Notes: generated by a model from the letters alone, not told the origin. Positions 1 through 7,507 are shown, counted from the stretch's first letter. The stretch is DNA of 10,484 nucleotides from an uncultured Clostridia bacterium (GCA_944382025.1 CALWMQ010000099.1:1-10484); one strand, 5' to 3'. A program made the numbers and translations.

Positions 1-89
1 GAGGCCGGGGATTTTCTGTGGATAGGGCAAAAGATATATGGCCTGCATAATAAAATCAGCCGCCAGGCGGCGGGGAAAGGATGAGCGTC

Positions 90-854
90 ATGCGTAAATA
101 TGTTATTGCTGGAAACTGGAAGATGAATAAAAACCCTCAGGAGGCAACCCAGCTGATTGAGGCGATTAAGCCACTGGTAAAAGAGGCGGCCTGTGATGTG
201 GTGGTTGGGGTACCCTTTGTGGATCTGACGGCGGCACTGGAAGCGGTCAAGGGGTCCAAAATCGGGGTAGCCGCCCAGAATTGCCACTGGGAGAAATCCG
301 GGGCCTATACCGGGGAAATTTCGGCGGATATGCTGACCTCCATGGGGGTAGGCTATGTCATCCTGGGCCACAGCGAACGGCGCACCTATTTTGGGGACAC
401 CGATGTGACGGTGCAGAAGCGTGTGCGTGCCGCCCTGGACGCGGGGCTGACGGTGATCCTGTGCGTCGGGGAGTACCTGGAGCAGCGGGAACAGGGTGTT
501 ACCGGTGAAGTAGTGGCCATGCAGACCAAAATTGCTTTGGGCAGCGTATCTCAGGAGGAGTTGTCCCGGATTATTATTGCCTATGAGCCGGTATGGGCTA
601 TCGGGACGGGCCGCACGGCTACCGCCCAGCAGGCCAACGAGGTTTGCGCTTTGATCCGCGACACCATCGCTTCTCTGTACAGCTGGGACGTAGCGGATAA
701 TGTGGTGATCCAGTACGGCGGTTCCATGAACGCGGGTAACGCGGCGGAATTGCTGGCCCAGCCCGATGTGGACGGGGGCCTGATCGGCGGTGCTTCCCTG
801 ACGCCGCAGGATTTCGCCACCATTGTGGAGGCTGCTACCAAGGCGGGTAAGTAA
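90..854 (+). CDS. tpiA: Triosephosphate isomerase
   Basis: Interconverts dihydroxyacetone phosphate and glyceraldehyde 3-phosphate in cytosolic glycolysis and gluconeogenesis. The 254-residue product is normal family length and shows the whole signature set: NWKMNK at residues 9-14 with catalytic Lys11, GHSERR at 93-98 with the electrophile His94, AYEPVWAIGTG at 164-174 with the general base Glu166 followed by the flexible loop, and the phosphate-binding YGGS and GGAS stretches near 209 and 233. An ATG also lies at 81, but the purine-rich Shine-Dalgarno GGGGAAAGG (72-80) abuts it with no spacer, whereas it sits 9 bases before the ATG at 90, where the family N-terminus (MRKYVIAGNWK) also begins. 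The gene leads a plus-strand cluster with an AIM24-like gene and gpmI; gapA and pgk are expected upstream, outside the window. No clear promoter is visible in the first 80 bases, so transcription probably enters from the left. Confidence 0.97.
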   Translation: MRKYVIAGNWKMNKNPQEATQLIEAIKPLVKEAACDVVVGVPFVDLTAALEAVKGSKIGVAAQNCHWEKSGAYTGEISADMLTSMGVGYVILGHSERRTYFGDTDVTVQKRVRAALDAGLTVILCVGEYLEQREQGVTGEVVAMQTKIALGSVSQEELSRIIIAYEPVWAIGTGRTATAQQANEVCALIRDTIASLYSWDVADNVVIQYGGSMNAGNAAELLAQPDVDGGLIGGASLTPQDFATIVEAATKAGK

Positions 855-958
855 GACGCTGCTTTATGGGCGGTTTGGCCGGGGAAAGCGGCGTAAGGCT
901 GTGTCCCGCCCGGCTGATGAGGAACCGGCGTCCGCCGGGGCATACCAGGCAGGCGTAT

Positions 959-990
959 CCGGGCAATGGGGTGCGGCTCCCGCTGCCCGG
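959..990 (+). other. Intercistronic hairpin before the AIM24-family gene
   Basis: CCGGGCA (959-965) can pair with TGCCCGG (984-990), with a small inner GGG/CCC pairing. It lies between tpiA and the next gene, directly upstream of that gene's Shine-Dalgarno. No T-run follows, so it is not a classic terminator. It could stabilise or insulate the downstream part of a shared transcript; that role is inference. Confidence 0.35.
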
Positions 991-1007
991 GAGAAAGGAA
1001 GGAGTAT

Positions 1008-1679
1008 ATGCAGTATACCATTCAGGGAGATAATCTCCCCGTGGTCATCTGTACCCTGGAGCAGGGAGAGCGGATGCTCACCGAAAAGGGTGCTATGAGT
1101 TGGATGACCCCCAATATGGAGATGGAGACCTCCATGGAAGGAGGCTTGGGCAAGGCGGTTGGCCGGGCCTTCAGCGGGGAATCCATGTTTATGAATATGT
1201 ATACCTGTACCTCGGGGCAGGGTCTGATCGCTTTCGCGTCCAGTTTTCCAGGTCGTATTATGCCGGTTCAAATTAACCAGGGGTATTCTATTGTGGTGCA
1301 GAAAAGCGCGTTCCTGGCGGCAGAGGCTGGGGTGCAGCTCAGTACCCATTTTACCAGGAAGCTGGGAGCTGGTTTTTTTGGCGGGGAGGGCTTCATCATG
1401 CAGCGGCTCTCCGGCCAGGGAATGGCGTTTCTGGAAATCGATGGGCATGTGGTGGAATATGACCTGCAGCCCGGCCAATCCCTGCTCATTGACAGCGGGC
1501 ATCTGGCGGCAATGACCGATACGGTTCAGATGACCGTGGAGGCGGTGAAAGGCGCCAAAAATATGCTGTTAGGCGGGGAAGGCTTCTTCAATACCCGGAT
1601 TACGGGTCCGGGCCATGTATGGATCCAGACCATGCCGTTTTCCAAGCTGGCGGGAATGCTGGCTGTGGGCAAGCGCTGA
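1008..1679 (+). CDS. AIM24 / TIGR00266 family protein
   Basis: A 223-residue soluble protein recognised as the AIM24/TIGR00266 family, named after a yeast mitochondrial protein; the bacterial members have no settled biochemical role. The sequence is typical: an N-terminal block around residues 23-35 (LTEKGAMSWMTPN), then glycine-rich beta-strand repeats such as GLIAFASSFPGRIMPVQ, a central GAGFFGGEGFIMQRLSG, and a C-terminal NMLLGGEGFFNTRITGPG near 185-205, consistent with a repeated beta-sandwich. No signal peptide or membrane segment is seen. The reading frame is open from an earlier ATG at 966, but the Shine-Dalgarno AAGGAAGGAG (995-1004) places the start at 1008. It lies between tpiA and gpmI on the same strand, with gaps of 153 and 267 bases, so cotranscription with the glycolytic genes is possible but not shown. 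Family call is firm; function is unknown. Confidence 0.9.
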   Translation: MQYTIQGDNLPVVICTLEQGERMLTEKGAMSWMTPNMEMETSMEGGLGKAVGRAFSGESMFMNMYTCTSGQGLIAFASSFPGRIMPVQINQGYSIVVQKSAFLAAEAGVQLSTHFTRKLGAGFFGGEGFIMQRLSGQGMAFLEIDGHVVEYDLQPGQSLLIDSGHLAAMTDTVQMTVEAVKGAKNMLLGGEGFFNTRITGPGHVWIQTMPFSKLAGMLAVGKR

Positions 1680-1800
1680 TTGATTCCCTGCGGACTTCTG
1701 ACCGGGGGTGGGGACAGGCAGTCCCTGCCGTGGAAGAAATGGTTTGACTGATCCCAAGGCAGGGCGTGCGGCCTCTGCGGATGCAAGAAAAAAGATTTTA

Positions 1801-1850
1801 AGGGGATTTCCGGCCTTCTGAGGGGAAATCCCCTCCAGCCCCATGGAGGG
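1801..1850 (+). other. Two overlapping alternative hairpins upstream of gpmI
   Basis: AGGGGATTT (1801-1809) pairs perfectly with AAATCCCCT (1826-1834). CCCTCCA (1831-1837) pairs perfectly with TGGAGGG (1844-1850). The arms share 1831-1834, so the full stems cannot both form. They lie in the 267-base gap (1680-1946) before gpmI, which holds no other feature I can support. No T-run follows either stem. This may be a leader structure or chance. Confidence 0.35.
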
Positions 1851-1946
1851 AAGAGGGCGGACTGGGGATGCCTTTCCCAACAGTTCCGCCCTGATCTTAT
1901 TGGCCCCACCCGGCAGCTGCGGGGAGGCCGGAAAGGACAAACGCAA

Positions 1947-3464
1947 ATGATGAAAAAGCCTTTGATTTTGATTATCATGGACGGCTTCGGAATAAATCCG
2001 GATGCCTATGGGAACGCGATTAAGGCGGCGAAAACGCCCCATCTTTCCCAGATTTTCGCGGAGAACCCGTTTACTACGATAGGGGCCTCGGGCATGGATG
2101 TAGGCCTTCCGGAAGGGCAGATGGGCAACAGCGAGGTAGGCCATACGAATATCGGCGCGGGCCGGGTGGTTTATCAGGAGCTGACCCGTATCACCAAAGC
2201 CATCCGGGAAGGGAGTTTCTTTGATAATGAGGCTCTGAACGCCGCTATGGATAACGCTAAAAAGCCTGGCGCGGCGTTGCATCTGGTGGGGCTGCTGTCT
2301 GACGGCGGCGTCCACAGCCATAATAGCCATTTGTATGGATTGCTGGAGATGGCCAAGAAATCGGGCGTTGGTAAGGTATATGTGCATTGCCTGATGGACG
2401 GCCGGGATGTGCCGCCAACCTCTGGTAAGGAGTTTGTTGAGGAACTGGAGGCCAAATGCCGGGAAATCGGTATCGGAGAGATAGCGACCGTAATGGGTCG
2501 GTATTACGAAATGGATCGGGAAAACCGGTGGGGACGGGTGGAAAAAGCCTACGCGGCCATGGTGTATGGCGAGGGCGTACAGAATCCTGACCCGGTGAAG
2601 GTGATGGAGGAGTCCTATGCCGCGGAGGTCACCGACGAGTTTGTGGTACCGGCGGTGTGCTCTGCCGACGGGAAAATTAAGGCTGGGGATAGTGTAGTGT
2701 TCTTTAATTTCCGGCCTGACCGGGCACGGGAAATTACCAGGACGTTTGTTGATCCCGACTTCGCCGGATTTGAGCGGAAGAATGGGTTCTTCCCGCTGAC
2801 CTATGTGTGTATGACCCAGTACGACGCGACCATGCCCAATGTGCAGGTAGCCTTCAAGCCTCAGTCACTGCGCAATACCCTGGGTGAGGTCATCAGCAGC
2901 CATGGCATGACCCAGCTGCGGATCGCGGAGACGGAGAAATACGCTCATGTAACCTTTTTCTTCAACGGGGGCGTGGAAACCAAGTTTGAAGGGGAGGATC
3001 GGATCCTGATTAACTCTCCCAAAGTGGCCACCTACGACCTGCAGCCGGAAATGAGCGCGTATCCTGTCTGTGACGCTGTGGTGGAAGCCATTGAGTCCGG
3101 GAAATATGATATGATTATCCTGAACTATGCCAACTGTGACATGGTTGGGCATACAGGGGTATTCCAGGCTGCGGAAGCGGCGGTAGAGGCGGTAGACGCC
3201 TGCGTAGGGCGGACGGTGGACGCTATCCGGAAGATGGGCGGGGTAGCGCTGATTACGGCCGACCACGGCAACGCTGACAAGATGTATGAGGCGGATGGTT
3301 CTCCCTTTACGGCTCACACCACCAATCCGGTGCCATTTTGTGTGGTGGGCCGGGACTGCGAGCTGCGGCAGGGGGGCCGCCTGTGTGATATTGCCCCAAC
3401 TATGCTGCAGATCTTAGGTATCCGTCAGCCTGAGGATATGGACGGGGAAAGCCTGATAAAATGA
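1947..3464 (+). CDS. gpmI: 2,3-bisphosphoglycerate-independent phosphoglycerate mutase
   Basis: Interconverts 3- and 2-phosphoglycerate in the cytosol through a phosphoserine intermediate, without the bisphosphoglycerate cofactor; it is a metal-dependent member of the alkaline phosphatase superfamily. At 505 residues it is full length. Visible motifs are MDGFGIN with metal ligand Asp12, GNSEVGH with nucleophile Ser62, HSHNSH and DGRDVPP of the mutase domain near residues 125-155, the DMVGH pair Asp398/His402, ADHGN with Asp439/His440, and AHTTNP with His457. Every metal-binding position of the family is present. Shine-Dalgarno GAAAGGA (1931-1937) lies 9 bases before the ATG at 1947; a second ATG follows directly at 1950 and is also possible. 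The manganese-dependent type is common in spore formers, where pH and Mn2+ control lets 3-phosphoglycerate build up in spores; whether that holds here is inference. The transcript ends at the hairpin at 3717-3751. Confidence 0.97.
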   Translation: MMKKPLILIIMDGFGINPDAYGNAIKAAKTPHLSQIFAENPFTTIGASGMDVGLPEGQMGNSEVGHTNIGAGRVVYQELTRITKAIREGSFFDNEALNAAMDNAKKPGAALHLVGLLSDGGVHSHNSHLYGLLEMAKKSGVGKVYVHCLMDGRDVPPTSGKEFVEELEAKCREIGIGEIATVMGRYYEMDRENRWGRVEKAYAAMVYGEGVQNPDPVKVMEESYAAEVTDEFVVPAVCSADGKIKAGDSVVFFNFRPDRAREITRTFVDPDFAGFERKNGFFPLTYVCMTQYDATMPNVQVAFKPQSLRNTLGEVISSHGMTQLRIAETEKYAHVTFFFNGGVETKFEGEDRILINSPKVATYDLQPEMSAYPVCDAVVEAIESGKYDMIILNYANCDMVGHTGVFQAAEAAVEAVDACVGRTVDAIRKMGGVALITADHGNADKMYEADGSPFTAHTTNPVPFCVVGRDCELRQGGRLCDIAPTMLQILGIRQPEDMDGESLIK

Positions 3465-3716
3465 TGCCAGAGGGCAGAGGGCGTTCCGTCGCAGGGGGAA
3501 TATCTGGCCCTGTGCGGAAGGGGGACGAGGGCTTGGCCCCTCACCCCGCCTCCCCTTGCGGTTTTCAAAACCAACCTGCTCCGCACTGCGCTGCCGGTTT
3601 TGACCGAGGCGCCAACTCCTGCTCGCTGTTTCCTGCTCCGCGGGCGCTCCCCAGGCATTGGCTTCTGTAAAAGGCGGGCAAAACTTTGTTGTGCCGTGTT
3701 ATTGGCAGACACACAG
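3465..3716. repeat. Repeat-rich intergenic segment (possible dispersed element)
   Basis: There is no supportable gene between gpmI and the terminator. The stretch contains the palindrome GGTTTTCAAAACC (3560-3572), whose second half can instead pair with GGTTTTGA (3596-3603), and a 10-base direct repeat CCTGCTCCGC (3575-3584 and 3632-3641) with a similar CCTGCTCGC between them. Internally repetitive convergent spacers like this can be dispersed intergenic elements, but one copy in one window cannot establish that. The short open frames crossing it show no protein-like features. Confidence 0.35.
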
Positions 3717-3751
3717 AAAAAGGGAAAGGGTGATACACCCTTTCCCTTTTT
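3717..3751. terminator. Bidirectional rho-independent terminator between gpmI and ricT
   Basis: A perfect 16-bp stem AAAAAGGGAAAGGGTG / CACCCTTTCCCTTTTT with an ATA loop. The outer A-T pairs supply a T-run on either strand, so it can end both gpmI (plus, stop 252 bases upstream) and ricT (minus, stop about 50 bases away). Confidence 0.9.
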
Positions 3752-3801
3752 GGGTATTTAAATGGAAGATCCATGGGAGAGTACAGAACGGGGAGACGTA
3801 G

Positions 3802-4668
3802 TTATTCCAGATCGCCCAGCTGTTCCAGTTCCTCCTTGTTGACTTTAACCCGGCCGCCATCCTTGATCACCTTGACATCCTCACGGTGGAAGACCGCCGG
3901 AGGGGAATCAGGGGATTTTTCCAACCGAACCTTGATGACACCGGTCAGGAGGTTGGCTTCCGTAACATTTCCGCGGCCTTCAGGGGTATTGACCAGGGCG
4001 CCTTGTTTGGGGGTAATGCGCAAAAGGGACTCATAGGCTTCCTGTTCGTATTTCAGGCAGCACATGAGCCGTCCGCAGGACCCGGAAATTTTGGTAGGGT
4101 TCAGAGAAAGACCCTGTTCCTTGGCCATTTTGATGGATACGGGCTGGAAATCGGGGAGGAATTGGGAGCAGCAGAAGGGACGGCCGCAGATGCCCAGGCC
4201 GCCCAGCATTTTAGCCTCATCCCGGACACCGATCTGACGGAGTTCTATGCGGGTGCGGAAGACGGAAGCCAGGTCTTTTACCAGGTCACGGAAATCCACC
4301 CGGCCGTCGGCGGTGAAATAGAACAGGATTTTGGAGTTATCGAAGGTGTATTCTACCCCTACCAGCTTCATATCCAGTTTATGGGCGGCGATTTTCTCCT
4401 GGCAAATGGCCATGGCTTTGCGTTCCCGTTCGGCGTTGTCCTGAGCCCTTTTGATATCCTCCGGGGAAGCGGGACGCAGCACGGGTTTGAGAGGTTTGAC
4501 AATGGTGTCTTCGGAAACGGTTTTGTTAGGAATAACAACCTGGCCGCATTCCATGCCGCGGGAAGTTTCCACCATAACCGGGTCACCTTTATTGAACTTG
4601 TGGGTGGCGGGATCAAAGTAATATACTTTCCCCACATTTTTAAAGCGAACCCCAATAATTTCAGCCAT
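3802..4668 (-). CDS. ricT: PSP1-domain protein RicT (YaaT family)
   Basis: A 288-residue member of the PSP1/YaaT family. In Bacillus subtilis, RicT works with RicA and RicF in a complex carrying iron-sulfur clusters that promotes RNase Y-dependent mRNA maturation and affects sporulation, competence and biofilm formation. The PSP1 region covers roughly residues 55-150 (through DGRVDFRDLVKDLASVFRTRIELRQIG). Two family cysteine clusters follow: Cys161, Cys166, Cys167 in ICGRPFCC and Cys198, Cys203, Cys204 in SCGRLMCC, the positions expected to hold clusters. An acidic C-terminus ends the protein. The frame is open 35 codons further upstream, but the start at 4668 follows GAAAGGGAAAGG and gives the normal N-terminus MAEIIGVRF. 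It is third in the darA-holB-ricT unit, 71 bases after holB, and ends just before the bidirectional terminator. Partners ricA and ricF are not in the window. Confidence 0.93.
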   Translation of the reverse strand: MAEIIGVRFKNVGKVYYFDPATHKFNKGDPVMVETSRGMECGQVVIPNKTVSEDTIVKPLKPVLRPASPEDIKRAQDNAERERKAMAICQEKIAAHKLDMKLVGVEYTFDNSKILFYFTADGRVDFRDLVKDLASVFRTRIELRQIGVRDEAKMLGGLGICGRPFCCSQFLPDFQPVSIKMAKEQGLSLNPTKISGSCGRLMCCLKYEQEAYESLLRITPKQGALVNTPEGRGNVTEANLLTGVIKVRLEKSPDSPPAVFHREDVKVIKDGGRVKVNKEELEQLGDLE

Positions 4669-4739
4669 AAGCCTTTCCCTTTCCGGCGGTATCGCCATGC
4701 GTATTGATTCCGGCGGATGCAGCCGGAGAGATCCCCTGG

Positions 4740-5765
4740 TTATCGACCGGCGGCCCGCCTGAGCCGGGCGCACAGCAGGGTAAGAAACAAGGTTTGATTC
4801 ATATTTCGAAGGCGGGCGTACTGGAGGCCTTCCACAGTGCTGATCAAGTCCATCAACTGGCCGCGGGTCAGGGAGGCGGCCAGGGTATCAGCGGTTTGGG
4901 GGCTGGTAGAGAGGCGGCTGTTTTCGCCGCATCGCTTAGCCAGGGCGTCGCGGAAGAGGAGGATCAACCCGGCGAGTACGCCATCCAAGGCAGCCTTATC
5001 TTTTTCCAGGCGGCCGGTGAGGCGGAGGAGTTCCAATTCACTGGGAGCGGCCACGGCCATAGCGATGGCAGGGGCCAGTTCGGAGACCCGGCGGAAAGTG
5101 CCGTCCTCCAGGCCTAGAAGGGCCTGGCCCACCACGCCGCCGAACACCAAAGCGGCCCTGGAAATTTGGGATTCCGGGATATCGGGCAGCCGCTGGCGCA
5201 GTACCGCTTCCGCTTCAGCTTGAGGGAGAGCGCCCAGGCGCAGGCACAAGGAACGGGACTGAACCGTTTCCAGCAGCTGGGCGCGGTTTTCGCAGGTGAG
5301 GATGAACAGAGCGTATGCGGGAGGTTCTTCCAGGATTTTCAAAAGGGCGTTCTGGGCCTGTTCGGTCATATTGTGGGCGCCGATGAGGAGGAAAACTTTT
5401 CTGGGAGCCTCATTGGGCAGCACATAGGCGTCATCCCGGAGCTGGCGGACCGCGTCGATGTGGAAGGAGCGGGCGGAGCCATCGCCGCCCGCCTCCAGGA
5501 TATCGGGATGGATACCGGCAGCGGCTTTGCGGCAGGCAGCGCATTCTCCGCAGGGCTTGTCCCCGGGAGCGGAGCATACAGCGGCCATGGCTAACAGGCG
5601 AGCGAGGGTTCTGCGGCCGCTGCCGGACGGGCCTTCCAAAAGCAGAGCATGAGGAAAACGCCCGCCGTCTATACAGGCGGAGAGCTGTTGTTTCACTTCG
5701 GTATTCCCGGCGAATTCCACAAATCCGGCGGCAAAACCCGGGGCCGGGACGCGATCAAAGCGCAT
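4740..5765 (-). CDS. holB: DNA polymerase III subunit delta' (clamp loader)
   Basis: The 341-residue delta' subunit of the clamp loader that places the beta sliding clamp on DNA. The N-terminal AAA+-like fold shows a P-loop GPSGSGRRT at 45-53, in which the usual Lys of GxxGxGKT is Arg51; delta' subunits are often catalytically degenerate, so this fits the family. A zinc-binding set is present at Cys64, Cys72, Cys75 and Cys78. The hallmark NALLKILEEPP lies at 139-149, followed by an SR motif in VQSRSLCL (168-175), the counterpart of the SRC arginine-finger motif. The C-terminal third fits the helical collar domain that contacts the other subunits. The start at 5765 is preceded by GGGAGG 7 bases upstream. 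It lies between darA and ricT, 53 bases after darA, and is probably translated from the darA transcript. Confidence 0.94.
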   Translation of the reverse strand: MRFDRVPAPGFAAGFVEFAGNTEVKQQLSACIDGGRFPHALLLEGPSGSGRRTLARLLAMAAVCSAPGDKPCGECAACRKAAAGIHPDILEAGGDGSARSFHIDAVRQLRDDAYVLPNEAPRKVFLLIGAHNMTEQAQNALLKILEEPPAYALFILTCENRAQLLETVQSRSLCLRLGALPQAEAEAVLRQRLPDIPESQISRAALVFGGVVGQALLGLEDGTFRRVSELAPAIAMAVAAPSELELLRLTGRLEKDKAALDGVLAGLILLFRDALAKRCGENSRLSTSPQTADTLAASLTRGQLMDLISTVEGLQYARLRNMNQTLFLTLLCARLRRAAGR

Positions 5766-5818
5766 AGCCCGGCCTCCCGAGGCCCGATAGGGCGAATAGG
5801 TTTTGAGCGGACTTCCGA

Positions 5819-6139
5819 TTACAGTTTTTCATACCGTTCGATATCGGTAACGAACACGGTAGCGCCGCCCACGGTGACTTCCATGGGGAAGGAGGCGTAG
5901 GAACTGGAGCCGTAGGTGCTGCTGGGCACCATCTGGGAACGTTTTTTAGAGTGCTGCTCGATAATGGAGATAACCTCGTCCACGCGGCTGTCATCGGTAC
6001 CCATGAGGAAGGTGGTATTGCCGGCCATGAGGAACCCGCCGGTAGTAGCGAGTTTGGTTACGGAAAAGCCGGCCCGGGTGAGGGCGGAGGAAACGGAACC
6101 GCTGTCATCCTTGTTGACAATGGCGAAAATGAGTTTCAT
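5819..6139 (-). CDS. darA: Cyclic-di-AMP receptor (PII-like, DUF970 / YaaQ family)
   Basis: A 106-residue PII-like signalling protein of the DarA/PstA family, which forms trimers binding cyclic di-AMP at subunit interfaces; its downstream partner is unknown in most species. It starts with the family N-terminus MKLIFAIVNKDD, continues with LTRAGFSVTKLATTGGFLMAGNTTFLMG (residues 20-47), the strand-loop region that contacts the nucleotide, and ends in VTVGGATVFVTDIERYEKL, the last beta strand and tail. The Ser/Tyr-rich stretch near 72-83 matches the variable loop. Length equals the family norm. Shine-Dalgarno GGGAGG precedes the start by about 9 bases. It is the first gene of darA-holB-ricT, the Bacillus order except that yaaR, normally between darA and holB, is missing. 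Expression is likely driven by the promoter at 6219-6247. Confidence 0.94.
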   Translation of the reverse strand: MKLIFAIVNKDDSGSVSSALTRAGFSVTKLATTGGFLMAGNTTFLMGTDDSRVDEVISIIEQHSKKRSQMVPSSTYGSSSYASFPMEVTVGGATVFVTDIERYEKL

Positions 6140-6218
6140 AAACAGAGTCCTCCCAATGTAGTCGGCAGCGGGTATTCCAGCGGATAGCCGTCCGCCGCCG
6201 CAATATCAGTGTATGTTT

Positions 6219-6247
6219 ATTATACTGTATTTTTAACCTGGTGACAA
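6219..6247 (-). promoter_or_regulatory. Sigma-A promoter for darA-holB-ricT
   Basis: On the minus strand, a -35 box TTGTCA (6247-6242) and a perfect -10 box TATAAT (6224-6219) are separated by exactly 17 bases, with A/T-rich sequence before the -10. The predicted transcript begins about 70 bases upstream of the darA start. Confidence 0.85.
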
Positions 6248-6407
6248 GGGAATTCTGTGTCAGGAACGGAAATTTGCGGGGAGGAATGAAACAGACAGGG
6301 GAAGAAAAGGAAGTAAGGGAAGGAAGGATCGGCGTGAGGGAGTGGGGGCGACCTTTTTGCGGGTAAGGGAAAGGCGCCGAGCCGGGGGATACTATCTATG
6401 CGATAAG
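6248..6407. other. Purine-rich intergenic stretch
   Basis: The rest of the gap between darA and spoVAD is strongly purine-biased on the plus strand (GGGGAAGAAAAGGAAG-type runs). I see no gene here. A 26-codon plus-strand frame at 6286-6366 has its Shine-Dalgarno-like sequence almost touching the ATG and was not called. Confidence 0.4.
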
Positions 6408-6448
6408 GCCCGCCTGCAGCGTGGAGGCACGCTGCAGGCGGGCTTTTT
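6408..6448 (+). terminator. Strong hairpin terminator near the spoVAD 3' end
   Basis: GCCCGCCTGCAGCGTG (6408-6423) and CACGCTGCAGGCGGGC (6428-6443) form a perfect 16-bp, GC-rich stem with a GAGG loop. Five Ts follow on the plus strand (6444-6448). On the minus strand, the direction of spoVAD, the stem lies 30 bases past the stop but is followed only by CTTAT. Its location suits spoVAD, while its T-run points the other way. Confidence 0.75.
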
Positions 6449-6473
6449 GGGGGGGATATTTTAGGAGACTCCT

Positions 6474-7490
6474 TTATTGCGCGGTGGTTACCAGGTGTAC
6501 CAGATGGGCGATACCGGGAATACTTTCCCCCTGTTGGGAGGAAGTAGGGGACATGAGGGCGCCGGTAGCGATAAAGAGAACATCATTCCATTCCTTTTTC
6601 TCCATTTTCTGGAGGATATAGGAGCACAGGACCGATGCTGAGCATCCACAGCCGGAGCCGCCCGCATGGACATCCTGGGTTTGGCGGTCGTAGAGCATCA
6701 ATCCGCAGTCATTATACTCCTCGCCAAAGGTATAGCCTTTGCGCTGCATGAGATCCTTCATCAAGGAACTGCCAATGGCGGACAGGTCACCTGTAACGAT
6801 CAAGTCATAGTCTGAGGGCTTTGTACCGGTATCCTGTAAGAAGTTGTAAAGGGTATCAGCGGCGGCGGGGGCCATAGCGGCACCCATATTATTCATATCG
6901 GTAATGCCCAGATCCACCACCCGGCCGATGCACACATCGGCGACCCGGACACCGTTGCCGCCCAGTCCAACCACAACGGAACCCGAGGCGGTAGCGGTCC
7001 AGGTAGAGGTAGGGGGACGCTGGCCGCCGTACTCCAGGGGATATCGGAACTGACGTTCCGCGGTACAGAAGTGGGAGGAAGTGACAGCGCTGCACAGATC
7101 GGCGGCGCCGCTGTCAACGAAGATGGAAGCCATGGACAAGGTTTGAGCCATGATGGAGCAGGCGCCGAACTGGCCGAGCAGGGGAATATGGCTTTCCCGG
7201 AGTCCGAAGGTAGAGGCGATGTTCTGGTTAAGGAGGTCGCCGGCGAACAGGAAATTGACCTGGGAAGGAGAAAATCCAGCCTTGTCCAGGGCTCGAGTAA
7301 AGGCCTCCTTCTGCAGGGCGCTTTCAGCCTTTTCCCAAGTTTTCTCGCCCATGGTGGTATCTTGATAAATGGCGTCGAAATACCGAGCCAGAGGGCCTTC
7401 GCCTTCTTTTTTGCCCACTACTGCGGCATAGCCCAAAATGGTAGGGCGGCTGGACAGCGCCACGGTATAATGCCCTTTGCGTTCCGGCAT
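6474..7490 (-). CDS. spoVAD: Stage V sporulation protein AD
   Basis: A 338-residue SpoVAD protein. With other SpoVA proteins it is needed for uptake of dipicolinic acid (as the calcium chelate) into the developing spore and its release at germination. SpoVAD has a thiolase-like fold, binds dipicolinic acid directly and sits on the outer face of the inner spore membrane. Consistent with this, there is no membrane segment. Recognisable blocks are RPTILGYAAVVGKKEGEGPL near residue 15-34, FDAIYQDTTMGEKTWEKAES near 38, the GQFGACSIMAQ segment around 106-116 with a Cys at the thiolase-like position, and GGSGCGCSASVL near 280. Length matches the family. AAGGAGGGG lies 8 bases before the start, and spoVAC ends 17 bases upstream, so the pair is one operon. 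The usual third gene, spoVAE, is not downstream. Confidence 0.95.
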   Translation of the reverse strand: MPERKGHYTVALSSRPTILGYAAVVGKKEGEGPLARYFDAIYQDTTMGEKTWEKAESALQKEAFTRALDKAGFSPSQVNFLFAGDLLNQNIASTFGLRESHIPLLGQFGACSIMAQTLSMASIFVDSGAADLCSAVTSSHFCTAERQFRYPLEYGGQRPPTSTWTATASGSVVVGLGGNGVRVADVCIGRVVDLGITDMNNMGAAMAPAAADTLYNFLQDTGTKPSDYDLIVTGDLSAIGSSLMKDLMQRKGYTFGEEYNDCGLMLYDRQTQDVHAGGSGCGCSASVLCSYILQKMEKKEWNDVLFIATGALMSPTSSQQGESIPGIAHLVHLVTTAQ

Positions 7491-7507
7491 AGGCCAGACC
7501 CCTCCTT

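Noticed and set aside
59..71. Small GC-rich inverted repeat before tpiA as a terminator or riboswitch
   Set aside because: The stem is only 5 bp with a 3-base loop and no T-run; it sits directly before the ribosome-binding site and is probably incidental.
864..1502. Long minus-strand frame opposite the AIM24-family gene
   Set aside because: It lies antisense to a gene with clear family motifs and a strong ribosome-binding site; its translation shows no domain.
1569..2387. Minus-strand frame of 272 codons over the start of gpmI
   Set aside because: Antisense shadow of gpmI and its leader; low-complexity translation with no recognisable motif.
3886..4707. Plus-strand frame of 273 codons over ricT
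   Set aside because: Mirror of the ricT coding frame, rich in Gly and Phe as expected for antisense of a biased codon pattern; ricT has full family cysteine motifs.
4669..4773. N-terminal extension of ricT
   Set aside because: The extra 35 codons run into the end of holB and lack family similarity; a good ribosome-binding site supports the start at 4668.
6286..6366. 26-codon plus-strand frame before the orphan-looking terminator
   Set aside because: The GGGGAGG stretch ends one base before the ATG, too close for initiation; composition simply follows the purine-rich tract.
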